Source: S15-B10 sp045569115 (GTDB lineage: Bacteria > Fidelibacterota > Marinisomatia > Marinisomatales > S15-B10). From it: 8,700 nt of DNA. Positions 1 to 6,928 of this stretch are shown one piece after another. The translations under genes and the position numbers were made by a program. The DNA lies in contig JBJKZS010000048.1 in assembly GCA_045569115.1 (NCBI GenBank), positions 1 to 8,700 on the forward strand, in the 5' to 3' direction. The notes under the pieces were generated by a model. It was not told where the DNA came from. It searched no databases and saw only the letters and a program-made list of their open reading frames with translations. Each line of letters begins with the position of its first letter. Positions within the stretch are counted from its first letter, which is position 1.

Positions 1-189
1 AAAGTTAATGATACAACAGAAAATATTGGAGCTAGGCGACTACATACAATTATGACAACACTTCTTGAAGACATACTTTTTGAAAAATCAGAGGCAAAGT
101 CTGAGACAATTTCTATTACTAAAGAAATGGTAATTAATCAACTTGAAGAAATTGTTGAAAATCAAGATCTAAGTAGATATATCCTATAA
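1..189 (+). CDS. hslU: ATP-dependent protease ATPase subunit HslU, C-terminal end (5' partial)
   Basis: The window opens inside this gene; 62 codons and a TAA stop are visible. HslU is the AAA+ hexameric unfoldase of the cytoplasmic HslVU (ClpYQ) protease, which feeds unfolded substrates to the HslV peptidase. The segment begins with the conserved C-terminal AAA+ sensor-2 region 'TENIGARRLHT' followed by 'LLEDILFE', and ends with 'DLSRYIL' at the extreme C-terminus. In HslU the last residues insert into HslV to activate it, and the D-L-S-R-[FY]-I-L ending is the family signature. The Walker motifs and the I domain lie outside the window. The stop codon is 8 bases before the argF start, so the two genes are probably co-transcribed. 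hslV would be expected upstream but cannot be seen. The family call is secure because both the arginine-containing motif and the C-terminal tail match. Confidence 0.93.
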   Translation, partial: KVNDTTENIGARRLHTIMTTLLEDILFEKSEAKSETISITKEMVINQLEEIVENQDLSRYIL

Positions 190-197
190 AGTTTATT

Positions 198-1115
198 TTG
201 AAAAGAGACTTCATACATATCACCGATTTCTCAGCTGAAGAAATACAAACTATATTTAATATCTCTAGTCGTTTGAAGAAAGAGACTAAAGAAGGTTCTC
301 AGCATCATTATCTTAAGGGTAAGACTCTTGCGATGATTTTTCAAAAACCATCTGCACGAACCAGAGTTTCTTTTGAAACGGCAATGTGGCATCTTGGAGG
401 TTATGCTCTTTTTCTAGGTCCTTCAGATATTGGCTTTGGCAATAGAGAAGAGATAAAAGATTTAGCACAACTTTTTTCAAGATATAATGATATCATTATG
501 GCTCGTGTGTATGATCATGGACACATTTTAGAACTTGCAAATCACGCTACTGTACCAACAATTAATGGACTTACGGATTATAATCATCCTTGTCAAGTTA
601 TGGCTGATATTTACACAGTATTAGAAAAAAGAGGACATTTAGATGATTTAAAAATTTCATTTATAGGCGATGGAAACAATGTTTTTAATTCTTGGTTATA
701 TCTTGCTCATAGATTACCAATGAGAGTTTCTCTGGCATGTCCTGAGGGCTATGAACCTGATCAAAAACTAGTAGATTCAACGAACTCAGCTGGTCTTAGT
801 AAAGTGACAATATCTAATGATCCATATGAAATCATTGAGGATTCAGATCTTGTATATACTGATGTTTGGACTAGTATGGGGGATGAGAAAGAAATAAATG
901 AAAGAGCTCAATTATTTCAATCATTTCAAGTAAATGAGAATCTAATGAAAGCTGCTAGAAAACAAGCATATTTTCTTCACTGTTTACCTGCCCATCGAGG
1001 AGAAGAGGTAACAGATGAGGTGATTGATAGCCCTCAATCTATAGTTTTTGATCAAGCAGAAAATAGAATGCATGTTCAGAAAGCAATTATTGTTATGCTT
1101 ATGGGAGGATTATAA
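198..1115 (+). CDS. argF: Ornithine carbamoyltransferase
   Basis: Cytoplasmic enzyme of arginine biosynthesis that transfers the carbamoyl group of carbamoyl phosphate to L-ornithine, giving citrulline. The 305 residues are normal for the family. Visible motifs in order are the carbamoyl-phosphate loop SARTR (52-56), MAR (101-103), HPCQ (130-133), the Rossmann-type stretch FIGDGNNV (155-162), the ornithine-binding DVWTSMG (222-228) and the catalytic-cysteine motif HCLPAHRG (261-268). The SMG and HCLP motifs favour ornithine over aspartate transcarbamylase and over the N-acetyl- or N-succinylornithine variants. The loop has Ala where the textbook STRTR motif has Thr. The start is TTG at 198: no ATG occurs in frame before residue 46, and the protein from TTG begins with the usual beta-alpha start. 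No clear Shine-Dalgarno lies upstream; the gene follows hslU by 8 bases. Whether it is anabolic (argF) or catabolic (arcB) is not decided by context, as no other arg or arc gene is visible. Confidence 0.95.
   Translation: MKRDFIHITDFSAEEIQTIFNISSRLKKETKEGSQHHYLKGKTLAMIFQKPSARTRVSFETAMWHLGGYALFLGPSDIGFGNREEIKDLAQLFSRYNDIIMARVYDHGHILELANHATVPTINGLTDYNHPCQVMADIYTVLEKRGHLDDLKISFIGDGNNVFNSWLYLAHRLPMRVSLACPEGYEPDQKLVDSTNSAGLSKVTISNDPYEIIEDSDLVYTDVWTSMGDEKEINERAQLFQSFQVNENLMKAARKQAYFLHCLPAHRGEEVTDEVIDSPQSIVFDQAENRMHVQKAIIVMLMGGL
1104..1109 (+). promoter_or_regulatory. Shine-Dalgarno-like GGAGGA inside the argF tail
   Basis: GGAGGA encodes the Gly-Gly near the ArgF C-terminus and is the best Shine-Dalgarno match next to any gene start in the window. 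It ends 8-9 bases before the ATA at 1118, good spacing for initiation there, and is about 80 bases from the TTG at 1187. This supports a start near 1118 for the next gene, coupled to termination of argF at 1115. Caution: the Gly-Gly codons explain the sequence by themselves, and the other starts in the window have no such site. Confidence 0.35.
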
Positions 1116-1117
1116 CC

Positions 1118-3388
1118 ATAAGATTAATAAGATTCTTTTGGGCAAGTTTTTTTTCAGTTAGCATAGCATTCCATTTACCCTCATGTTTGTCAGCCCAAAG
1201 TTATAAAAGCAATCAATTTTCTTTAAGGATAGATGAGGTTGCTTCATCAATAAAGGAGACTGAAAGTAAATTCAATAATTTAGAGAAGTCACTGAAAAAA
1301 CAATTTCCCACTACTTCACGTAACTCGCCGATATATTTATCTATGGAAATTGAGTATGGTGAATTCAGCCAAATCATAGAGAGAATTAATACTGCTGGTC
1401 CACTTTTCAAAAAGAATGGAAGAGCTTATGAAAAACTTTTTGGTGGTCCATTCAAAAGGAAAGATGAAATTACCTCGGAAGATCAAGAATTTTCCGAAGT
1501 AAAGCAGCTTGCCAATGAAATTGAATCAATTATAACCTCCGTTTCAAAGGATCTTTCACAAGTGGGAGCTCTTGAAAACTTCTTAATTGAATCCTTGAAG
1601 CAATCAGAAGAAGTTTTTGAATTAAATAAAGAGTTAAAAAAAGAAATTTCTTCTTTTTCTAGGGATGTAGAGAGAAGTAGAAAAATAGTTAATTCCACTG
1701 AATCTAGATTTAATGATGCATCAGCATGGTTACGGAATTATCCGGTATTTACTGAAGGGGAAGTCATCAGAAAAGACCTTAGATCAATGTATGAATCTTA
1801 TAGTAACAATCACACTTCACTTCAAAATATGGTTAAGAAAATGAATCATTTTCTTTCAGGTTCTGCCAATGAAGGAGAGGAAGAAACTGTCTGGAAATTA
1901 TTTGATCAACTTAATGACAATAGAATCCAAATCATTTTAAAGATGGAATCATTTCCAGATAACTTGGAGGCTCAAATTGAAAAAATAGAGTTGTTCACTG
2001 AAGTTCTATTAGAGTTTAAAAAAGAGGCAGAATCTTCGGAGAATGATTTAAAAAGAGAGCTTTTATCTATTAATCGTGATGTTGCTGATAATCGTCAGGA
2101 AACTGAAAAGATTATCAAACAGTTTGAAAAAATAAAATTAACAATTGATGCATATCCAATTATTATTAAAGCTGATTCTATAAAAGCTAGTTTGTCAATG
2201 ATGCAAGAAAATTATGAAGCGATGGAAGATACTTTGACCTTGACCATGAAAGAATTTGATAGATTTCTAAGTGGAGATCTAATCTCTGAAAAAGAAGTTA
2301 CAGCACGGAGTTTTTATGAAAGAATTTTGAATCATGGAAATCAACAATTAGATAAACTTAAGGTTCAACCGAATCAATTAATTGTACAACGTAAAAAATT
2401 AGAAAATCTTAAGGACCTTATTATAGAGTTTAAAGAGGTCCTAGATGAAATAGAACAGGATATTGCTTTTTTCAATACATCTATTCGCGAGGAAGAAGAA
2501 GGACTTATTGATGATAGCCTAAGATTTATTTCTCTTAATGAGCGTATGCCAGAAGGTTTTAATAAGAATAGTTTTCCATATCGTGAATTATGGGAATCAT
2601 TTTCTGATATTGAAATTAAACTTATTGAGGCTAGAGAGGTCTTAAATGATTTGAAAACATCAAGGGAAAATATTATCACGCATGTTGGAAAAATGGATGG
2701 TATTAAAACAGATCCCTCTCAGTATGATAAATTTAATGAGTTTCAAAAGGATTTTAGTGAGGTAAAAAAGATTGGAGAAAAAAGAATAAAAGAACTAGAT
2801 GACGCAATTAAGTTATTTCGTCAAGTAATTATTGATAATTTTTTAAATACACCAGAATTCTGGGCTTTAAAATATACTGTGGAAGAAGAATCCTCTCGGC
2901 GGGAAGGGAAAATTATAAAGGAAAACTTTGGTTACCTTGTAGATATGAATCGATTCCGTGCTGAAAAATATCATGGTCATCTTATATCAGACTTTGAACT
3001 AAAACTAATCAAGCGAGGAAATGACAATCCAACTTTTGAACTTGTTTTCTCTGGAAAGAATGAATTTATTATTGGAGGAATACAAGTTTTAAAGGGAAAG
3101 GGAGAATTATTTTTTGAGAGTCTTCGTGATAATGTTAAATCTAAATCAGAAGATGAAGAAGATAGAATTGTTAATTTCGAATGGATTATAGATGTAAATA
3201 AAAATGTTATTTTACAAATTTCTAATGAAACGGAACATATTGTTAGAATACTTTATACCACCGTATCTAATCGAGTAAATTTAACAGGGTATACTACAAA
3301 GATTTATAAAGAGTACAGAATTCCGAAAGTGAGGCTGAAGAGTTGGAGAAGTATTATTGGTAGTATTGAAAAAGAAACAATATCTTGA
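1118..3388 (+). CDS. Exported coiled-coil repeat protein with C-terminal beta-rich domain (unknown function; non-canonical start)
   Basis: I do not recognise a named family. The first conventional start is TTG at 1187 (733 residues), but the open frame runs on upstream with no stop back to 1064-1066. The stretch read from ATA 1118 looks like a signal peptide: R-L-I-R, a hydrophobic run FFWASFFSVSIAF, then a cleavage-like LSA|QS at the codons around 1187. L-P-S-C just before it could instead be a weak lipobox. No ATG or GTG exists in this extension, so initiation is at ATA/ATT or a start codon has been altered. Numbered from TTG 1187, residues 1-550 are Glu/Lys-rich, mostly helical, and appear to hold four diverged repeats of about 130-138 residues, marked by NYPVF...HFLSG (184-225) and AYPII...RFLSG (322-363), with weaker copies near 49 and 452. 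Residues about 555-715 alternate in a beta-sheet pattern. The gene follows argF by 2 bases and abuts the opposing gene at 3389. An extended periplasmic or surface scaffold is plausible but inferred. Confidence 0.72.
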   Translation: MRLIRFFWASFFSVSIAFHLPSCLSAQSYKSNQFSLRIDEVASSIKETESKFNNLEKSLKKQFPTTSRNSPIYLSMEIEYGEFSQIIERINTAGPLFKKNGRAYEKLFGGPFKRKDEITSEDQEFSEVKQLANEIESIITSVSKDLSQVGALENFLIESLKQSEEVFELNKELKKEISSFSRDVERSRKIVNSTESRFNDASAWLRNYPVFTEGEVIRKDLRSMYESYSNNHTSLQNMVKKMNHFLSGSANEGEEETVWKLFDQLNDNRIQIILKMESFPDNLEAQIEKIELFTEVLLEFKKEAESSENDLKRELLSINRDVADNRQETEKIIKQFEKIKLTIDAYPIIIKADSIKASLSMMQENYEAMEDTLTLTMKEFDRFLSGDLISEKEVTARSFYERILNHGNQQLDKLKVQPNQLIVQRKKLENLKDLIIEFKEVLDEIEQDIAFFNTSIREEEEGLIDDSLRFISLNERMPEGFNKNSFPYRELWESFSDIEIKLIEAREVLNDLKTSRENIITHVGKMDGIKTDPSQYDKFNEFQKDFSEVKKIGEKRIKELDDAIKLFRQVIIDNFLNTPEFWALKYTVEEESSRREGKIIKENFGYLVDMNRFRAEKYHGHLISDFELKLIKRGNDNPTFELVFSGKNEFIIGGIQVLKGKGELFFESLRDNVKSKSEDEEDRIVNFEWIIDVNKNVILQISNETEHIVRILYTTVSNRVNLTGYTTKIYKEYRIPKVRLKSWRSIIGSIEKETIS

Positions 3389-4954
3389 TTATTCTTTAGC
3401 TTTATAGTTTCGCCATGTCACTTCGTTTGTACGATAAGAAATGGTGACACCCTTTTGTTTTTCGACTACTACTTTATAAGTACCTATCTGCCCTGGTTCC
3501 AAAGACGCATCACTGATTACTCCCGTAGCAAATTTAGTATTAGATCCATCTACCATTGAATTTCCAATTCCCATTGATTCTGTAGTAGATGCCCAGAGAA
3601 AAAATGTTACTTTTACAAAATCAGCTCTTCTTTTACCAGTATTTTTCACTCGACCAATAAATTCCTCTCTTTCAGGGTATTCTGTTTTTTCATATGTACC
3701 AATGAATTCAACTTTTGGTCCGGGAAAATATTGTTCATCGTATTCAATAATATAATTTCTATCAATAACGAGTTTTCCTACTGTTGTTTCCAATATAATT
3801 ATATCTAGGTTTTCGGCAATTTTATGCCCAACTATAATTGTACCATTTTTTAGGGTTACTTTATGTCGAAGCACAGGAAGTTTTAATATGTCAAGAACAT
3901 CTTCATCAAGTTCAGGCAATCCTTTTTCGGCAATATCATAATATCTTACAATACCTTTAAGTGAGTCAATCTGAGTTTGAAATAGGGTCAGATTTGTACC
4001 AAGAGCGAAAAATAAAGAATCAGATTCTCCTTTTTGGTTAGTAATACTGTCCGTTATGCTTAAAGATAGGCCAGATATACGATCTTGAATTGAGGAATCT
4101 GTTTGACGAATTATAACTCCTATGGAATCGGCTACTTGTGTCTGTTCTAGTCTAGCAGTATCAAGTTTTGCACTCAATTGAGCAATCTCTGATTTACTTT
4201 GGTTTAGATCCTTAGTTAGTTGACGCTCGCGATCAAGGAAAGATTCCATATCTTGTTTCGCTAAGCCAAAATCAGCAACAGTTTTTTTCAGTTCATTCAT
4301 CTCTGCTGTCATTTCTTCCACACTTTTTACTACTTCGAAAAAAAGATCAACAGAGTCAGATTCAAAAATAAAAGTAGAACCTGTATCAAGACTATCTGGG
4401 GGTAGAGGAAGTGAGGATTCTAGTAATCGGAGCTCCTCAATAAGTGATCTTAAGTTAGATTCGATGGCACTTTTTTCAATTTCATCAATACTTTGGTCAG
4501 CTGCACTGGCTGAAAGCGAAAGAGAAAAGGTTTTGTATTTAGCTTCTGCATTAATTCTTCCTTTACTCATTACAGCGTAAGATTTACTATCAGTTGGTAA
4601 GTATCCAATAAAAGCATCAAGATCAAAAATCATATTGCTGTATGCTGTTTCTTCATTTGATTGTAGTTGAGAAATTTCAGTATTTTCATTTTCAGAAATG
4701 AGTTCATCAGAAAGGGCTGAAAGTGTAGCGTCAACTCGCGCCTCAGTTAGGTTTAGTAGAGAAGCGATGTTTTCACGAGCACGATTTGCTGTTGGAAAGA
4801 ATTCTAATCTAGATTGATCTGATTCTTTCTCATTCGTCATCTGTCCAGAAATAGGTTGAATAATAGAAGGACGGGACTGTGGAGAAGACGAACCACCACA
4901 TGACCAAAAAATTAATGAAACTAATAAGAATGAAATATTTCTAGAGAACTTCAT
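3389..4954 (-). CDS. Coiled-coil lipoprotein with FxLYD-like C-terminal domain
   Basis: A 521-residue predicted lipoprotein. The N-terminus has K and R, a hydrophobic run, and Cys19 in F-W-S-C-G-G followed by a Ser/Pro-rich linker. This is a relaxed lipobox of the kind seen in Bacteroidota-type genomes. Residues about 40-210 are mostly helical. Residues about 210-335 are coiled-coil-like, with repeated Glu/Lys/Gln/Leu heptads and several D-S-I/D-S-L units. Residues 365-405 (VTLKNGTIIVG ... VGKLVIDRNYI) resemble a small Sm-like barrel often found beside such domains. Residues 414-498 match the FxLYD domain pattern: G-R-V-K-N-T-G (434-440), VKVTFFLW (447-454) and PGQIGTYKV (487-495). FxLYD domains are extracytoplasmic and of unknown biochemical role. 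Its ATG directly follows the stop of the HEAT-repeat gene (TAA then ATG), so it is the last gene of the lpxH operon. Function is unknown; a structural envelope role is a guess. Confidence 0.82.
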   Translation of the reverse strand: MKFSRNISFLLVSLIFWSCGGSSSPQSRPSIIQPISGQMTNEKESDQSRLEFFPTANRARENIASLLNLTEARVDATLSALSDELISENENTEISQLQSNEETAYSNMIFDLDAFIGYLPTDSKSYAVMSKGRINAEAKYKTFSLSLSASAADQSIDEIEKSAIESNLRSLIEELRLLESSLPLPPDSLDTGSTFIFESDSVDLFFEVVKSVEEMTAEMNELKKTVADFGLAKQDMESFLDRERQLTKDLNQSKSEIAQLSAKLDTARLEQTQVADSIGVIIRQTDSSIQDRISGLSLSITDSITNQKGESDSLFFALGTNLTLFQTQIDSLKGIVRYYDIAEKGLPELDEDVLDILKLPVLRHKVTLKNGTIIVGHKIAENLDIIILETTVGKLVIDRNYIIEYDEQYFPGPKVEFIGTYEKTEYPEREEFIGRVKNTGKRRADFVKVTFFLWASTTESMGIGNSMVDGSNTKFATGVISDASLEPGQIGTYKVVVEKQKGVTISYRTNEVTWRNYKAKE

Positions 4955-6121
4955 TTATTGCTTTTTTACTTCCAGTGCTTTTTCTTGCGCAATTAATCCA
5001 GCTTCTCTAATCTCTTTCTTATATAAATCATGTACTCCCAGAGTATATGCTAGTTCAATAATGTAGGGATAGTACTCATAACTATCTGGGTCTTCTAGCA
5101 TAGGTAAGATTGTTTTAAAGGCCTCAGGATCTTTAAAATTACTGAGGTTATTTATTGCTTTTATGCGGAGTGATCGAGGCATATCATCTTTCATTGCAAT
5201 TTCATAAAGAGTTGGTTTAACGATAGGATCATTGAAATTTCCAAGAGCATCTAATAAGGTACTTAATAGGGAATAATAAGAGGCCTGCCCCTGACTATAA
5301 GTATCAAGAAGAGCTAGGATAAGACGTTCTTCTTTTACACCTTGCATTGTGCGAATGGCAAAATCTCGAATTTGCGATTCGATTGAGGGGTCAGTTAACA
5401 TCTCCACAAACATTTCCACAATTCGAGCATCATCTTTGCGACCAGCCAATATTTCTAGAGCACGGTTTCTGGTTTTTACATCAAGTGTTTCATCTTTGGC
5501 AAGAAATACGAGTACGGGAATTACTTCATCTTCATCCATACTAGCCAATGTATTAGAAACCATAGTTGCGGTACTGTAAAAAGCAGATCTGCTGCGTTCA
5601 TAAATATCAATTAATGCCATTACTTTATTCTCAGGCTTAACATTTTTTAGACTTTTGAAAGTTGAAGCCTGAACAGCCCTTAGTTTTTCATCCACAGCAA
5701 AAATTGATTCCATTAAAGCACCTGAAGCGACCGGATCTTCCTCAAACTCTGACAGAACACCAATGCTAGTAACCATTAGTTCTACATTGATTGCCTCTGC
5801 ATTTTTCACAAATTCAGCTAGAGCTTCAAGAGCAATTGGATGCTGTGTCTCGGCCATAGCACGTACAGCTGATTTTCGTACATCAAGTTGCTGACTTTCA
5901 TCTTGATAAATGGCAATAAGCTCCTCTAAGGCACCCATGTCTCCTTGAATGTATGTTACTCTTAATTCTTCGACTGTTTGAGGAGAGGCGTCTTCTATAT
6001 CAGTATTTTTTGAAAAACGACCCATTAGGTTTTTTACTTGAGAGCATCCTGTTATAGATATTTGAACACATCCTAGAGTTACTAATAGAGCTATTCTTTT
6101 GATTGTTATGTTATATTTCAT
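4955..6121 (-). CDS. HEAT-repeat lipoprotein
   Basis: A 388-residue predicted lipoprotein. After MKYNITIKR comes a hydrophobic segment and a good lipobox I-T-G-C with the lipidated Cys at 26. Residues about 48-365 are paired amphipathic helices in HEAT-type repeats. Typical units are VRKSAVRAMAE (81-91), TRNRALEILAG (217-227), IRDFAIRTMQGV (251-262) and LRIKAINNLSNF (318-329), most introduced by an Asp/Pro-containing turn. HEAT solenoids are protein-binding scaffolds, so this is likely a membrane-anchored adaptor rather than an enzyme; no catalytic motif is seen. The C-terminus ends in a charged helix (QEKALEVKKQ). Its ATG lies inside the end of lpxH (11-base overlap), and its stop is immediately followed by the start of the FxLYD lipoprotein, so all three are probably translated from one mRNA. 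The binding partner is unknown, but the downstream lipoprotein is the obvious candidate. Confidence 0.85.
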   Translation of the reverse strand: MKYNITIKRIALLVTLGCVQISITGCSQVKNLMGRFSKNTDIEDASPQTVEELRVTYIQGDMGALEELIAIYQDESQQLDVRKSAVRAMAETQHPIALEALAEFVKNAEAINVELMVTSIGVLSEFEEDPVASGALMESIFAVDEKLRAVQASTFKSLKNVKPENKVMALIDIYERSRSAFYSTATMVSNTLASMDEDEVIPVLVFLAKDETLDVKTRNRALEILAGRKDDARIVEMFVEMLTDPSIESQIRDFAIRTMQGVKEERLILALLDTYSQGQASYYSLLSTLLDALGNFNDPIVKPTLYEIAMKDDMPRSLRIKAINNLSNFKDPEAFKTILPMLEDPDSYEYYPYIIELAYTLGVHDLYKKEIREAGLIAQEKALEVKKQ

Positions 6122-6860
6122 TTTTTTCCATATCCCAAACTTTCAGAGTTAACTCTTTTCCATCAAAATAACCATAAGAATAATGTTTTATCCAATCTCC
6201 TAGAATTAGAAGCTTACCTTTTTCTAGCGTGATGTCTTTAAGCTGATGATAATGACCCATAATGACATAGTCAATGCCCTTATTAATTTCTTTTTTAGAA
6301 TAGTTTTTAAGTTCTTCTAGAACTTTATGTTTATACTCATATGTGTGATGATTATAATCTCCATTCCTAGAAAACATTTTTGCTATAGTATATCCTAAGT
6401 CTGGATGAATCCAACTATATAGGAAAATAAAAATCCTATTTCTCAAAATTTTTCTTAATAGACGATAACCTCGATCCCAAGATAGAATACCATCTCCATG
6501 ATTGATAAGAAAATGCTTACCAGAAATTTCAATTTCAATACCATTAGGGTGAACTTCATCAAAAAAAGTGTCTTTGAGAAATCCTTTTATCCAAAAGTCA
6601 TGATTGCCTGGTACAAAGTGTATTTTCACTCCTTTTAATTTTGCTTCGTTTAGTATAGCCAAGATATCAAAATATGCTTTTGGAATTACATGTTTATACT
6701 CAAACCAGAAATCAAACAAATCTCCTACTATAATAAGAGTCCCATTTTTTTCAATAATATGATGAACAAATTGCTTTAATTTTTTTCTTTTTCTCTGTTC
6801 ATCTGAAGAACCGACAAGGCTCAGATGAACATCGGATATGAAATACAAAGGAATCTTCAT
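6111..6860 (-). CDS. lpxH: UDP-2,3-diacylglucosamine diphosphatase (LpxH family)
   Basis: A calcineurin-like metallophosphoesterase of 249 residues, close to the usual LpxH length of about 240-260. LpxH hydrolyses UDP-2,3-diacylglucosamine to lipid X and UMP in the Raetz lipid A pathway, at the cytoplasmic face of the inner membrane. The dinuclear metal-site motifs are all present in order: FISDVHL (8-14; D10, H12), GDLFDFWFEY (46-55; D47), GNHDFW (85-90; N86), HGDG (121-124; H121) and GHYH (202-205). The aromatic FDFWFEY segment is typical of this family, and the region 130-170, rich in Arg and aromatic residues, corresponds to the lipid-binding cap. The third motif is GNHD, as in Bacteroidota-type LpxH and generic phosphoesterases, not the GNRD of Escherichia coli LpxH, so the substrate is assigned by family resemblance. 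No signal peptide. It is the first gene of the minus-strand operon; no clear Shine-Dalgarno precedes the ATG. Confidence 0.87.
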   Translation of the reverse strand: MKIPLYFISDVHLSLVGSSDEQRKRKKLKQFVHHIIEKNGTLIIVGDLFDFWFEYKHVIPKAYFDILAILNEAKLKGVKIHFVPGNHDFWIKGFLKDTFFDEVHPNGIEIEISGKHFLINHGDGILSWDRGYRLLRKILRNRIFIFLYSWIHPDLGYTIAKMFSRNGDYNHHTYEYKHKVLEELKNYSKKEINKGIDYVIMGHYHQLKDITLEKGKLLILGDWIKHYSYGYFDGKELTLKVWDMEKNEI

Positions 6861-6928
6861 GGCGAGGAACTTAGTTTATTGCTTTTCTTCAATCAAATAA
6901 AATGTGATAAATAATCTTCTTCAGTTCC

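Noticed and set aside
1183..1206. ATG at 1183 as the start of the coiled-coil gene
   Set aside because: It is in a different frame and reaches a stop after seven codons.
2374..2679. Open frame of 101 codons on the minus strand
   Set aside because: It is antisense to the helical repeats of the coiled-coil gene; the Ser/Leu/Ile-rich translation is the usual mirror of Glu/Lys/Asn-rich codons.
3370..3398. Possible bidirectional terminator hairpin at the convergent junction (AAAGAA ... TTCTTT)
   Set aside because: The arms are only six A/T-dominated pairs with a loop of about 15 bases and no GC-rich stem, too weak to call.
5347..5579. Two short overlapping plus-strand frames
   Set aside because: Both are antisense to the HEAT-repeat gene, which has regular helical repeats and a lipobox; they have no start signals or domain character.
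6894..6901. Minus-strand TTTATTTG as the -7 element of an lpxH promoter
   Set aside because: One mismatch to TAnnTTTG and no TTG at the right distance upstream; in DNA this AT-rich such matches are expected by chance.
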